This document shows positions 52,964 through 61,837 of a stretch of 64,000 nt of DNA, piece after piece (position 1 is the stretch's first letter; each line of letters begins with the position of its first letter). The DNA lies in NCBI RefSeq assembly GCF_006715485.1, contig NZ_VFNH01000003.1, positions 186,001 to 250,000 on the forward strand, given 5' to 3'. The DNA is from Herbaspirillum sp. SJZ107. GTDB taxonomy: Bacteria > Pseudomonadota > Gammaproteobacteria > Burkholderiales > Burkholderiaceae_D. A model generated the notes under the pieces. It ran no database searches, was not told where the DNA came from, and saw only the letters and a program-made list of their open reading frames with translations. Made by a program: the position numbers and the translations under genes.

Positions 52964-55360
52964 TTAGTTGCGCACCGGTTTGCCGGTCTGCATCATGCCC
53001 ATGATGCGTTCCTGGGTCTTCGGATTGTTCAGCAGCGAGATGAAGGCCTTGCGCTCCATGTCCAGCAGCCACTGTTCGGAAACATAGCTGCCCTGGTCGA
53101 TGTCGCCGCCGGTCACGATCTCCGCGATGGTGTCGCCCAGGTGGTAGTCGTAGGCCGAGATGAAGCCGCCGTCGCGCATGTTGACCAGCTGGCCGCGGAT
53201 GGTCGCCCAGCCGTAGCGGCCGGTCACCGGCACCGGACGGCGCAGCGGTGCACGGTAGCCGGCGTCGAACATCGCACGCGCGGTGACCTTCGCCACGTGC
53301 AGCAGCTCGTACGGGTTGAACACGATGACGTCGTCTTCCTTCAGGTAGCCCATCGCCTTGGCTTCCAGCGCCGATTTCGATACCTGTGCGGTGGCGGCAT
53401 TGGTGAAGCCGGTCTTCAGGAATTGCAGGATGTCGTTGCCCTTGGCTTCGTTCGCCGCGCGCAGCGCCGCTTCCTTCAGGCCGCCGCCGGCCGGCACCAG
53501 GCCGACGCCGACTTCCACCAGGCCGATGTAGGACTCGATCGAGGCCACGCGCTTCGACGCATGCAGCGCCATTTCGCAGCCGCCGCCCAGGGCCAGGCCG
53601 GCAACCGCTGCCACCACCGGGATGTTCGAGTACTTCATCTGCATGAAGGTGTCCTGCAGCTCGCGCACGATCGGTTCCATCGCTTTCGCGCCGCCGGTCA
53701 TGAATGCCGGCAGGGCCGATTGCAGGTCGGCGCCGGCCGAGAACGCGCCGCCTTCGGCTGCGTCGGTATTCCAGATCACCAGGCCCTTGTAGCCTTTCGA
53801 GGCTTCTTCCATGCCGCGCTTGAGGCCCTTGATGACGCCGTCGCCGATCACGTGCATCTTGGTCTTCAGCGAGATCACCAGCACCTCGTCGTCCGAGTGC
53901 CACAGGCGCACCGATTCGTCCTCGAACACGGTGGTGCCGGCGGTCTTCGGATCGGCAGTGGTGCTGCCGACGACCGGTGCGCGGAACTGCTGGCGTTGAT
54001 ACACCGGCAGGTCGGACAGCGGCACGTAGGCGTTCTTGGTCACCGAGTACGAACCCTCGGCGGTGTGCACGCCCTTCTCGGCGACCGGACCTTCGAATAC
54101 CCAGGCCGGGAGCGGTGCATCGGTCAGCGCCTTACCGGCGTCGATGTCTTCCTTGACCCACTGTGCGATCTGGGTCCAGCCGGCGGCTTGCCAGGTCTCG
54201 AACGGACCGACGCTCCAGCCGAAGCCCCAGCGCATCGCGAAGTCGACGTCGCGCGCATTGTCGGCGATGGTGTCGAGGTGGAAGGCGATGTAGTGGAAGG
54301 CGTCGCGGAAGATCGCCCACAGGAACTGGGCCTGCGGGTTCGACGATTCGCGCATCGCCTTGAATTTCTTGACCGGGTCCTTTTCTTTCAGGATGCGGCC
54401 GACGATGTCGGCGGCCTTGGCGCCGCCCGCCACGTAGTCGCCGGTGGCGAAGTCGAGGCGCTGGATATCCTTGCCGACCTTTTTATAGAAGCCGGCGCCG
54501 GTCTTCTGGCCCAGCGCGCCCTTCTCGATCAGCTTCGTCAGCACTTCAGGGGTCTTGTAGACGCCGAAGAACGGATCGTCCTGCAGGGTGTCCTGCATGG
54601 TCTTGATCACGTGGCCCATGGTGTCCAGGCCGACCACGTCCGCGGTGCGGAAGGTACCCGACTTGGCGCGGCCCAGCTTGGCGCCGGTCAGGTCGTCGAC
54701 CACGTCCACCGACAGGCCGAACTTCTCGGCTTCGTGGATGGTGGCCAGCATGCCGAAGATGCCGACGCGGTTGGCGATGAAGTTCGGGGTGTCCTTGGCG
54801 CGTACCACGCCCTTGCCCAGGGTCGAGGTCAGGAAGGTTTCCAGCTGGTCCAGGATTTCCGGACGGGTCGACGGGGTCGGGATCAGCTCGACCAGGTGCA
54901 TGTAGCGCGGCGGGTTGAAGAAGTGGACGCCGCAGAAGCGCGCCTTCAGTTCTTCATCAAAACCTTCGGCCAGCTTGCCGATGGAGAGGCCCGACGTGTT
55001 CGACGCGAAAATGGCGTTGGCGCCGATGTGCGGCGCGACCTTCTTGTACAGGTCGTGCTTCCAGTCCATGCGCTCGGCGATCGCTTCGATGATCAGGTCG
55101 CAGCCGGCCAGCAGGTCGAGGTTGTCCTCGTAGTTGGCGGCTTCGATCAGGGATGCGTCTTCCTTGTTGCCGAGCGGGGCTGGCGACAGTTTTTTCAGGT
55201 TCTCGATGGCTTTCAGGACGATGCCGTTTTTATTGCCCTCTTTGGCGGGCAAATCGAACAGCACGACCGGGACCTTGGCGTTGACGCAGTGCGCGGCAAT
55301 CTGCGCGCCCATCACGCCGGCGCCCAGCACGGCGACTTTTTTGACGATGAAGTTGGACAT
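52964..55360 (-). CDS. 3-hydroxyacyl-CoA dehydrogenase / enoyl-CoA hydratase, dehydrogenase-first type
   Basis: A 798-residue bifunctional enzyme with the dehydrogenase at the N-terminus (VAVLGAGVMGAQIAAHCV, GVHFFNPPRYMHLVELIPT) and the hydratase/crotonase part at the C-terminus (SAGADLQSAL, GGGCEMALHA, IGLVEVGVGLVPAGGG with both catalytic glutamates). This order is opposite to FadJ/PimF and is the FadN-like arrangement. AAAGGAT precedes the ATG at 55360. It lies between the acyl-CoA dehydrogenase and thiolase genes and performs the two middle steps of fatty-acid beta-oxidation. Confidence 0.93.
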   Translation of the reverse strand: MSNFIVKKVAVLGAGVMGAQIAAHCVNAKVPVVLFDLPAKEGNKNGIVLKAIENLKKLSPAPLGNKEDASLIEAANYEDNLDLLAGCDLIIEAIAERMDWKHDLYKKVAPHIGANAIFASNTSGLSIGKLAEGFDEELKARFCGVHFFNPPRYMHLVELIPTPSTRPEILDQLETFLTSTLGKGVVRAKDTPNFIANRVGIFGMLATIHEAEKFGLSVDVVDDLTGAKLGRAKSGTFRTADVVGLDTMGHVIKTMQDTLQDDPFFGVYKTPEVLTKLIEKGALGQKTGAGFYKKVGKDIQRLDFATGDYVAGGAKAADIVGRILKEKDPVKKFKAMRESSNPQAQFLWAIFRDAFHYIAFHLDTIADNARDVDFAMRWGFGWSVGPFETWQAAGWTQIAQWVKEDIDAGKALTDAPLPAWVFEGPVAEKGVHTAEGSYSVTKNAYVPLSDLPVYQRQQFRAPVVGSTTADPKTAGTTVFEDESVRLWHSDDEVLVISLKTKMHVIGDGVIKGLKRGMEEASKGYKGLVIWNTDAAEGGAFSAGADLQSALPAFMTGGAKAMEPIVRELQDTFMQMKYSNIPVVAAVAGLALGGGCEMALHASKRVASIESYIGLVEVGVGLVPAGGGLKEAALRAANEAKGNDILQFLKTGFTNAATAQVSKSALEAKAMGYLKEDDVIVFNPYELLHVAKVTARAMFDAGYRAPLRRPVPVTGRYGWATIRGQLVNMRDGGFISAYDYHLGDTIAEIVTGGDIDQGSYVSEQWLLDMERKAFISLLNNPKTQERIMGMMQTGKPVRN

Positions 55361-55380
55361 ATCGTTATCCTTTGATTGAT

Positions 55381-55456
55381 CGTCGTCCCTGCGAAGGCAG
55401 GGACCCAAGTTCTACGCGATTCACGCAACTTGGGCCCCTGCCTGCGCAGGGGCGAC
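55381..55456. repeat. REP-like inverted repeat pair
   Basis: Two inverted copies of a GC-rich palindromic unit (left 55381-55411, right 55427-55456) share CGTCG, CCCTGC, GCAGGG and CCCAAGTT. They resemble the CCCGCGAAGGCGGGGA-type repeats scattered in many proteobacterial genomes. They can form a large cruciform or mRNA hairpin between the acyl-CoA dehydrogenase and fadB-like genes, possibly damping readthrough. Confidence 0.6.
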
Positions 55457-55476
55457 GGTACATAGTGCAGCTCAGT

Positions 55477-55488
55477 GAACGTTCGTTA
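55477..55488. promoter_or_regulatory. Possible TetR-type operator before the fadB-like gene
   Basis: GAACGTTCGTTA has the same GAACG-NN-CGTWM layout as a site upstream of the TetR-type gene (57986-57997). It lies 117 bases before the fadB-like start. Confidence 0.35.
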
Positions 55489-55512
55489 AAACGGTTCTGC
55501 GTGATGGGTCGT

Positions 55513-57303
55513 TTAGAACAGGTCCGCGTCCAGCGCCAGCAGGTTGTTCGCACCCGAACGCGCCTGGCGGATCAGCATCGCGGTTTCTGGGTACAGGCGT
55601 GCGAAGTAGAAGCGTGCGGTCGCCAGCTTCGACTCGTAGAACTTGTCGCCCGAGTCCAGCTTGGCCAGTGCGATCTTCGCCATCTGGGCGAAGAAGTAGC
55701 TGTACACCAGGTGGCCGACCACGCGCAGGTAAGGCACGGCGGCGGCGCCGACTTCGTCCGGGCTCTGGAAGGCTTTCATGCCGATTTCCATGGTCAGCTT
55801 GGTGACCTTCTCGCCGAGCTCGCCCAGCGGGGTGATGAACTCGGACAGCTGCTCGTCCAGGCCGTTCTCTTCGACGAAGGACTTGATCTTCTCGCCGAAC
55901 TTGCGCAGCTTGGCGCCGTTGTCCATCAGGATCTTGCGGCCCAGGAGGTCCAGCGACTGGATCGTGTTGGTGCCTTCATAGATCATGTTGATGCGGGCAT
56001 CGCGCACGTACTGCTCCATGCCCCACTCGCTGATGTAGCCGTGGCCGCCGTACACCTGCAGCGCTTCCGAGGTGGCGATCCAGGCGTTGTCGGTGATGAA
56101 GGCCTTGATGATCGGGGTCAGCAGCGCGACTTCGTCGGCGGCGTCCTTGCGCACGTCTTCGTCCGGGTGGTGCAGTTCGCGGTCGATCTGCAGCGCGACG
56201 TACGACGAGAAGGCGCGCGCGGCTTCGGCATAGGCTTTACCGGTCAGCAGCATACGGCGCACGTCCGGGTGCACGATAATCGGGTCGGCCGGCTTGTCCG
56301 GTGCCTTCGGGCCCGACAGGCTGCGCATCTGGATGCGGTCTTTGGCGTAGGTCAGCGCGTTCTGGTAGGCGACTTCGGTCAGGCCCAGCGACTGCATGCC
56401 GACGCCGAGGCGGGCGGCGTTCATGAACACGAACATCGCGTTCAGGCCTTTGTGCGGCTGGCCGATCAGGGTGCCGACCGCGCCGTCCAGGTTCATCTGG
56501 CAGGTGGCGTTGCCGTGGATGCCCATCTTTTCTTCGATTGCGCCGCAGAAGATCGGGTTGCGCTCGCCCGGCTGGCCGTCGGCGGTCGGCAGGAACTTCG
56601 GCACCAGGAACAGCGAGATGCCTTTCGAGCCTTCCGGCGCGTCCGGCAGGCGTGCCAGCACCAGGTGGATGATGTTGTCGGCGACGTCATGCTCGCCGGC
56701 CGAGATGAAGATCTTGGAGCCGGTGATCTTGTAGGTGCCGTCGCCTTGCGGCTCGGCCTTCGAGCGCAGCAGGCCCAGGTCGGTGCCGCAGTGCGCTTCG
56801 GTCAGGCACATGGTGCCGGTCCACTCGCCCGACGCCAGCTTCGGCAGGTAGACCGATTTCTGCTCGTCGGTGCCGTGTTCCTTCAGGCACTCGTAGGCGC
56901 CGTGCGACAGGCCCGGGTACATCGACCAGGCCTGGTTCGAGGAGTTCAGCATCTCGTAGAACGAGTTGTTCAGCGCCACCGGCAGGCCCTGGCCGCCGTA
57001 TTCCGGATCGCAGGCCAGTGCCGCCCAGCCGCCTTCGACGTACTGCTTGTACGCTTCCTTGAAGCCCTTCGGGGTGGTCACGGTCTTGGTGGCGGCGTCG
57101 TAGTGGCAGCCCTCGCGGTCACCGGTGTGGTTCAGCGGGAACAGCACTTCCTGGGTGAACTTCGCACCCTCTTCCAGCACCTGGTTGATGATGTCGGCAT
57201 CGACGTCTTCGTAGCGGGGCATGCCCTTGTATTCTTCCGAGACGTTCAGGAACTCGTGCAGAACGAACTGCATATCCCGAAGTGGCGCGACGTACTGACC
57301 CAT
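55513..57303 (-). CDS. Acyl-CoA dehydrogenase with C-terminal extension (FadE-like)
   Basis: A 596-residue flavoprotein, longer than the ~390 of simple acyl-CoA dehydrogenases because of a C-terminal helical domain (about 470-596). Marks are ACDPEYGGQGLPVAL, GTMCLTEAHCGTDLGLL, QVYGGHGYISEWGMEQYVRD and MIYEGTNTIQSLDLLGRKI with the catalytic glutamate. The family oxidises medium- to long-chain acyl-CoAs in the first step of beta-oxidation. It lies 30 bases downstream of the TetR gene stop. The 152-base gap to the fadB-like gene contains a REP-like repeat and may hold a second promoter. Confidence 0.93.
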   Translation of the reverse strand: MGQYVAPLRDMQFVLHEFLNVSEEYKGMPRYEDVDADIINQVLEEGAKFTQEVLFPLNHTGDREGCHYDAATKTVTTPKGFKEAYKQYVEGGWAALACDPEYGGQGLPVALNNSFYEMLNSSNQAWSMYPGLSHGAYECLKEHGTDEQKSVYLPKLASGEWTGTMCLTEAHCGTDLGLLRSKAEPQGDGTYKITGSKIFISAGEHDVADNIIHLVLARLPDAPEGSKGISLFLVPKFLPTADGQPGERNPIFCGAIEEKMGIHGNATCQMNLDGAVGTLIGQPHKGLNAMFVFMNAARLGVGMQSLGLTEVAYQNALTYAKDRIQMRSLSGPKAPDKPADPIIVHPDVRRMLLTGKAYAEAARAFSSYVALQIDRELHHPDEDVRKDAADEVALLTPIIKAFITDNAWIATSEALQVYGGHGYISEWGMEQYVRDARINMIYEGTNTIQSLDLLGRKILMDNGAKLRKFGEKIKSFVEENGLDEQLSEFITPLGELGEKVTKLTMEIGMKAFQSPDEVGAAAVPYLRVVGHLVYSYFFAQMAKIALAKLDSGDKFYESKLATARFYFARLYPETAMLIRQARSGANNLLALDADLF

Positions 57304-57333
57304 GTTGATCTCCTGACGAAGGTAATGATTTAT

Positions 57334-57936
57334 TTAGTGAGCGGGATTGCGGTAGTTTTCGATCAGGCGCGCGAAGCCGCGGTGGGCGCGGTCGACGGCA
57401 CCGGGGAGGCGCAGGAAACGCGCATCGTGATGCACTGCCAGCACCAGGCCGTACATCTCGTAGACCAGCTGGTCGGCGTCGGTGCCGGCCTTGAGGTCGC
57501 CGCAATCGATGGCTTGCTGGGCACAGCGGACCAGCGCGCCCTGCCAGATGCGCACCATGCCGACCAGTTCCTCGCGGATCGGGCCGGGACGGTCGTCGTA
57601 TTCGACGGCGCCGCTGATGTAGATGCAGCCGGAAGCGATCTCGACCGACACGCGCTTGAGCCAGCGATTGAACATCGCTTCCAGGCGCGGCAGGCCGCGT
57701 GCTTCCTTGATACTGGGAAAAAAGACTTCGTGCTCGAAGCGGCGGTGATACAGCTTGAGCACTTCGATCTGCAGGTCTTCGCGCGAACCGAAGTGGGCAA
57801 AGACGCCCGACTTGCTCATGCTCATGCGGTCTGCGAGCAGGCCGATGGTCAAGCCCTCGAGACCGTCACGGCTGGCGAGCTCGAGCGCAACGTCGAGAAT
57901 CGCTGCCCGCGTCATCTCGCCCTTGCGCATGCTCAT
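57334..57936 (-). CDS. TetR family regulator
   Basis: A 200-residue repressor. The HTH is near residues 8-55 (ILDVALELASRDGLEGLTIG, LADRMSMSKSGVFAHFGSRE); the C-terminal half is a helical ligand domain (SGCIYISGAVEYDDRPGPI, WQGALVRCAQQAIDCGDL). It leads the minus-strand fadE-fadB-fadA-like genes, 30 bases ahead, as is common for acyl-CoA-sensing regulators of fatty-acid degradation. ATG at 57936 or 57930; neither has a strong Shine-Dalgarno. The ligand is inferred from context. Confidence 0.9.
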   Translation of the reverse strand: MSMRKGEMTRAAILDVALELASRDGLEGLTIGLLADRMSMSKSGVFAHFGSREDLQIEVLKLYHRRFEHEVFFPSIKEARGLPRLEAMFNRWLKRVSVEIASGCIYISGAVEYDDRPGPIREELVGMVRIWQGALVRCAQQAIDCGDLKAGTDADQLVYEMYGLVLAVHHDARFLRLPGAVDRAHRGFARLIENYRNPAH

Positions 57937-57985
57937 GGATTTGGCTGAAGTGCTGATAATATCCCCGCGTGAATCGAAAAAATCC

Positions 57986-57997
57986 GAACGCTCGTAC
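57986..57997. promoter_or_regulatory. Possible TetR-type operator before the tetR-type gene
   Basis: GAACGCTCGTAC, an imperfect palindrome 49 bases upstream of the start, in a short AT-rich stretch. It shares its layout with the site at 55477-55488, suggesting autoregulation. Confidence 0.4.
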
Positions 57998-58052
57998 TAT
58001 TATCTACCAGCCGTGAAATGTCAAACGGGAAGTTTAGAGGTGGGGTTCTACT

Positions 58053-58078
58053 CCATCACCCGCCTGCGCGGGTGATGG
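58053..58078 (-). terminator. Hairpin at the end of the hslR-like gene
   Basis: A perfect 11-bp stem (CCATCACCCGC with GCGGGTGATGG) with a CTGC loop overlaps the stop codon of the S4 protein gene. It has no T-run after it on the minus strand, so termination is only suggested. Confidence 0.4.
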
Positions 58079-58439
58079 CCCGGCGGTCGCGCTTGGTCGG
58101 CCGGCCCTTGATCGAGCTGCCCGGCTCGGGGAACATGCGGCGCGCCTCCTGGTCGTTGGCGCGTTTCTGGATACTGACCTCGGTTTCGCGGTACAGCGCC
58201 TGCGCCACCGGTGCCGAACCGCGCGTGCCCGACAAGCCCTGCACGATCACTTCCCAGCGGGTCGAGCCGTTATCGATGAGGATCTTGTCACCCACCTTCA
58301 CCGAGCGCGCCGGCTTGACGTTCTCGGCGTTGATCTTGATTCTGCCACGGTCGACCGCCTCGGCCGCCAGCGTGCGCGTCTTGAAAAAGCGCGCTGCCCA
58401 CAGCCATTTGTCGATGCGTACGTTGTCGTTTTCTGTCAT
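58056..58439 (-). CDS. hslR: S4 domain RNA-binding protein, Hsp15-like
   Basis: A 127-residue basic protein. The S4 fold is at the start: VRIDKWLWAARFFKTRTLAA, AVDRGRIKINAENVKPARSV and GDKILIDNG. The tail is rich in Lys and Arg (KGRPTKRDRRAITRAGG). This is the Hsp15/HslR pattern, a heat-shock protein that binds stalled 50S subunits carrying peptidyl-tRNA. The length (133 in E. coli) agrees. The nearest upstream gene, clsB, ends 24 bases before its start, so it may be the last gene of that transcript. Confidence 0.9.
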   Translation of the reverse strand: MTENDNVRIDKWLWAARFFKTRTLAAEAVDRGRIKINAENVKPARSVKVGDKILIDNGSTRWEVIVQGLSGTRGSAPVAQALYRETEVSIQKRANDQEARRMFPEPGSSIKGRPTKRDRRAITRAGG

Positions 58440-58463
58440 TGGAGTCGATCAGGTAATCCCGAC

Positions 58464-59624
58464 TCATGCGTAGCCAATGGTAAAGATACGCATGGTCAGT
58501 TTATATAAGAAATAAGCCGTCTCGTGCCCGCAACGCCGTACCCACGACAGCTTGCGCAGGTCTTCCAGTCCGACCGGCACGCCATCGGCGATGCCGTTCT
58601 GGATCTGCTGCGCCATGCTGGTGGCAAACCGGGCGTCGCGCACCACGACATTGGCTTCCTGATTGATAAATAGTGACAAGGCATCGCAATTACTAGACCC
58701 CACCGTGGCCCAGATGTCGTCGACCACCGCGACTTTCGCATGCAACTGGGTCTTGCGGTACTCGACGATGCGCACCCCCGCCTCCAGCAGCTCCCGATAA
58801 AAGGAGGCGGCCACCGCATCCTGCACCCGGAATTCGCCGACGCCGATCAGCAGGCAGACGTCGACGCCGCGCCGCGCCGCCTTGCACATGGCGTCGCGGA
58901 ACTTGCGTCCCGGCGCGAAGTACGGCGTGGCCATCAGCACCCGCTTGCGCGCCTGGCCGATCGCCTGCAGGTAGGCGCGCTGGATGGTGCGCCGGTTGCG
59001 CAGGTTGTCGCGCACCACGAAACCGGCACGCATCGGCCGCTCGCCCTGGGCCGGCGGCTTCTTGCGCATTTCCTTGAACAGTTTCACGCGGCGGCCCAGC
59101 GCCAGGTGGCCGGTGCGCGCCCATTGCGCCTGCGCTTCGCGGTGGATCTCGTCGACCAGCGGCCCGCGCACGCGCACCGCGAAGTCCCAGCGCGGCGCCG
59201 GCAGCGGCTCGTGCGGCTCGTAGTCGCACAGCATGTCGTCGTTGGTATTGATGCCGCCGACGAAGGCGACTTCATTGTCGACCACGGTGACCTTGCGGTG
59301 GCTGCGCGCGGCGCCGCGCTTGAACCAGGGATTGAACATGCGGTAATGGACGCCGGCCGCCGCGAAGGTTTCGCCCAGGCGGCAGGCGACCCGGTTGCCG
59401 GTGCCGAACCAGTCGGTCACCACGCGCACCTTGACCCCGCGCCTGGCGGCCGCGATCAGCGCCTCGGTGATCGCGCGCGCGGTCTCGTCCTCCGCGTAGA
59501 TATAGGTTTCGTACAGGATTTCCTGCCTGGCCGCATGCAGGGCCTCCAGCAGGGCCGGCAGGTAGGTACTGCCGCTTTCGAGAAGGGTAACGTCGTTGTT
59601 CGCTACGTAGGCAACCGAGCGCAT
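58464..59624 (-). CDS. clsB: Cardiolipin synthase B (phospholipase D family)
   Basis: A 386-residue protein with two HKD motifs: His109-Lys111-Asp116 (SHRKVTVVD) and His295-Lys297-Asp302 (LHAKVAVVD). There is no N-terminal membrane helix, consistent with the ClsB/YbhO group rather than ClsA. It condenses phosphatidylglycerol to cardiolipin, or uses phosphatidylethanolamine and glycerol. The start at 59624 (MRSVAYVANN) lies 4 bases after the ybhP-like stop; the open frame extends further upstream inside that gene. The ybhP-clsB order is the same as in E. coli. Confidence 0.92.
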   Translation of the reverse strand: MRSVAYVANNDVTLLESGSTYLPALLEALHAARQEILYETYIYAEDETARAITEALIAAARRGVKVRVVTDWFGTGNRVACRLGETFAAAGVHYRMFNPWFKRGAARSHRKVTVVDNEVAFVGGINTNDDMLCDYEPHEPLPAPRWDFAVRVRGPLVDEIHREAQAQWARTGHLALGRRVKLFKEMRKKPPAQGERPMRAGFVVRDNLRNRRTIQRAYLQAIGQARKRVLMATPYFAPGRKFRDAMCKAARRGVDVCLLIGVGEFRVQDAVAASFYRELLEAGVRIVEYRKTQLHAKVAVVDDIWATVGSSNCDALSLFINQEANVVVRDARFATSMAQQIQNGIADGVPVGLEDLRKLSWVRRCGHETAYFLYKLTMRIFTIGYA

Positions 59625-59628
59625 GACC

Positions 59629-60447
59629 CTATGCCAGCTGCAGGTTGGCGACGATCGGCGCGTGATCCGACAAGCGCGCCCACTGCGGGCCGTGCAGCAC
59701 TTCGGCATGCTCGACCTTGAAGCCGCGCACGTACATCCGGTCCAGGCGGAACCAGGGCAAGGCCGCCGGGAAGGTGCGTGCCGGCACCAGGCGCTGCTGG
59801 CGCCCCGCCACGTTGCGCACCAGGTCGCCGATGCGCGACGAACGCCGCTCCAGCTCGTCGAAGACTTCGACCACGCCCAGCTTCAGGCGCAGGCAATCGC
59901 TCAGGGTATTGCGCCAGTCGTTGAAGTCGCCGGCGATGATGACCGGCTCGTTTTCACCAGCCGATTCCTTTACGCAATTGACCAGAGCATCTGTCTGGCG
60001 CCGCCGGCTGCCTTCGAACAAGCCCAGGTGGACGACGTAGCAATGGATGTTACCGGCCTCGGTTTCCAAGATGCAATGCAGGATGCCGCGCTGCTCGTAG
60101 GCGTGATCGGAAATGTCGTGGTTGTGCATGTTCGCGATCGGGTACGCGGACAGCAGCGCATTGCCGTGATGGCCGTGGTCGTACACCGCGTTCATGCCGT
60201 AGGCCGCGTGCAGCGATTCGCCCGCGAAGAATTCGTGCTGCGCCGCTTCCGGCCAGTGGTGATGGGGACTGCGCACCTTTTCGCCATAGCGGGCCTGATA
60301 GCGATCGTGGCGTCCCTGCACTTCCTGCAGGAACACGACGTTCGCATCGAACAGGCCGATGGCCTTTTTCAGCGCCAGTACACGCGGCGTGCTGCGGAAC
60401 GACGACACGCCCTTATGAATGTTATAAGTCGCAACACGTATTTTCAT
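59629..60447 (-). CDS. ybhP: Endonuclease/exonuclease/phosphatase family protein YbhP
   Basis: A 272-residue EEP-fold protein. The metal and catalytic residues are present in order: Asn9 (TYNIHKG), Glu42 (FLQEVQG), a histidine in YVVHLGLFEG, GDFNDW and the terminal SDHAPI. These enzymes cleave phosphodiester or phosphate ester bonds; YbhP's own substrate is unsettled. Its fixed partnership with clsB suggests a role in phospholipid or cardiolipin metabolism. No signal peptide is seen, so it is cytosolic. Confidence 0.9.
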   Translation of the reverse strand: MKIRVATYNIHKGVSSFRSTPRVLALKKAIGLFDANVVFLQEVQGRHDRYQARYGEKVRSPHHHWPEAAQHEFFAGESLHAAYGMNAVYDHGHHGNALLSAYPIANMHNHDISDHAYEQRGILHCILETEAGNIHCYVVHLGLFEGSRRRQTDALVNCVKESAGENEPVIIAGDFNDWRNTLSDCLRLKLGVVEVFDELERRSSRIGDLVRNVAGRQQRLVPARTFPAALPWFRLDRMYVRGFKVEHAEVLHGPQWARLSDHAPIVANLQLA

Positions 60448-60608
60448 AAGAACATTTTAACCCCATCACTCGGAGTTTCTCGTCCGTGGCATGGCAATCG
60501 TGCGGCGGGGTAGAGCGGCGCGTGTGTCGCCTGCAAACAGACAGGGTGCGCGAGGCCGTGGGCCTGGAGACGGAAGGCCTGGAAATGGAAGGTAGCGGGA
60601 TACTGCGG

Positions 60609-60633
60609 ACCGCTCCAGCATCACCGGAGCGGT
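60609..60633 (-). terminator. Hairpin downstream of the 63-residue protein gene
   Basis: Perfect 8-bp arms ACCGCTCC (60609-60616) and GGAGCGGT (60626-60633) lie 15 bases past the stop codon. No T-tract follows. The remaining stretch to the ybhP-like start holds nothing further I can assign. Confidence 0.4.
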
Positions 60634-60648
60634 AATGGCTGGAAAGCC

Positions 60649-60840
60649 TCAGGAAGCGACAGCGGGGTGGAATTCGCCTGACGGCAAGGTGCGAGCTTCA
60701 GGCGGTACGACAGGATCGCGGTAGATCGGCTTGGTGCGTAGCGGGCCCATCAGACGGAGGCCATTTAACAATTCGATGCAAAGGCAATCGTTATCGACAC
60801 CGACATCTTTTACTTTTTGCTCGGATTTGCGTTCGCTCAT
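60649..60840 (-). CDS. Small protein of unknown function (63 residues)
   Basis: A 63-residue hydrophilic protein (MSERKSEQKVKDVGVDNDCL..., ending HPAVAS) with no signal peptide and one cysteine. I do not recognise it. Support for its being real: GGAG lies 5 bases before the ATG, a TTGACG/TAATGT promoter with a 17-base spacer lies 64 bases upstream, and a hairpin follows the stop. It sits between an AT-rich gap and the ybhP-clsB genes, on the same strand. Confidence 0.55.
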   Translation of the reverse strand: MSERKSEQKVKDVGVDNDCLCIELLNGLRLMGPLRTKPIYRDPVVPPEARTLPSGEFHPAVAS

Positions 60841-61060
60841 AGTTTCTCCAGTATCCCCGTTTGAACTTTACAAAACGTTAAGTCGACCCTGACGTCACTC
60901 TTGACATTAAACAAATATTTAATCGCCGTCAACCCAGCAAATATATTGTGTTGGATCAATATATGCAAATTAAATTCTGTTACAAATCGTGAAAATCAGA
61001 TACATATAAACACAAATATATTTACGTGTGGCGCTTTTTTTACCTTTTTTCCTTGCTGTA
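60841..61060. other. AT-rich intergenic region
   Basis: About 220 bases with markedly lower GC than the flanking genes, containing several ATATTT and AAATAT runs. It carries the promoter of the 63-residue gene, and the ssu operon ends into it. No clear hairpin terminator for ssuB was found, nor any coding signal. Confidence 0.4.
60904..60932 (-). promoter_or_regulatory. Promoter of the 63-residue protein gene
   Basis: On the minus strand TTGACG (60932-60927), a 17-base AT-rich spacer, and TAATGT (60909-60904), giving a leader of roughly 55 bases. Confidence 0.5.
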
Positions 61061-61837
61061 TTAAATATCCAACACCCTGTCGAGCACCTTTTGCTCCAGG
61101 GAACCGAAATCGACACTGCCACGTGCACGCGGCCGTCCCAGGGCCACTTCCTGGTCGAGTGCCAGCCGCCCTTCCTGGATCAGCAGGATGCGGTCGGCCA
61201 GCACCACGGCCTCCTGTACGTCGTGGGTCACCAGCACTGCCGTGAAGCCGCGCCGGGTCCAGAGCGTTTCGATCAATTGCTGCATTTCGATGCGGGTCAG
61301 CGCATCCAGCGCACCGAGCGGCTCGTCCAGCAGCAGGAGCTGCGGTTCGTGCACCAGTGCGCGCGCCAGGGCCACGCGCTGGCGCTGTCCGCCCGACAGC
61401 ACCGCCGGCCAGTCGCCGGCACGTTCGGCCAGGCCGACGCTGGCCAATGCCGCGCGCGCCCTCTCTTCGCCATCGGCCAGGCCCAGCGCCACGTTCTGCA
61501 GCACGGTTTTCCAGGGCAGCAGGCGCGCATCCTGGAACATCATGCGCACTTCGGGCTGGCCGTCGCCGCTGCCGATGCGGAGCTGGCCGCCATCCGGCCG
61601 TTCCAGCCCGGCGATAGCGCGCAGCAGCGTGCTCTTGCCGCAGCCGCTGCGTCCGACCACGGCGACGAATTCGCCCGGCGCGATCTCGAGGTCGATCGCG
61701 TCGAGCACGGTGCGCCCGCCGTACTGCTTGCTGAGACCGCGCAGGCTCAGGGGCACGCCGTGCAGCGCCTGGTCGACCGTGCGGCTGACCTGTTTTTCTT
61801 CGATGGGATTGATTTGCATGACTGCCTCAGTACTCAT
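61061..61837 (-). CDS. ssuB: Aliphatic sulfonate ABC transporter ATP-binding protein
   Basis: A 258-residue ATPase with Walker [10 protein letters not shown] (62-70), signature [15 protein letters not shown], Walker [13 protein letters not shown] and switch His in [10 protein letters not shown]. The short SsuB-type Q-loop [14 protein letters not shown] is present. It energises sulfonate import. The ATG at 61837 overlaps the ssuC stop by 4 bases (ATGA); the frame is open further upstream inside ssuC but is not used. Confidence 0.93.
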   Translation of the reverse strand: MSTEAVMQINPIEEKQVSRTVDQALHGVPLSLRGLSKQYGGRTVLDAIDLEIAPGEFVAVVGRSGCGKSTLLRAIAGLERPDGGQLRIGSGDGQPEVRMMFQDARLLPWKTVLQNVALGLADGEERARAALASVGLAERAGDWPAVLSGGQRQRVALARALVHEPQLLLLDEPLGALDALTRIEMQQLIETLWTRRGFTAVLVTHDVQEAVVLADRILLIQEGRLALDQEVALGRPRARGSVDFGSLEQKVLDRVLDI

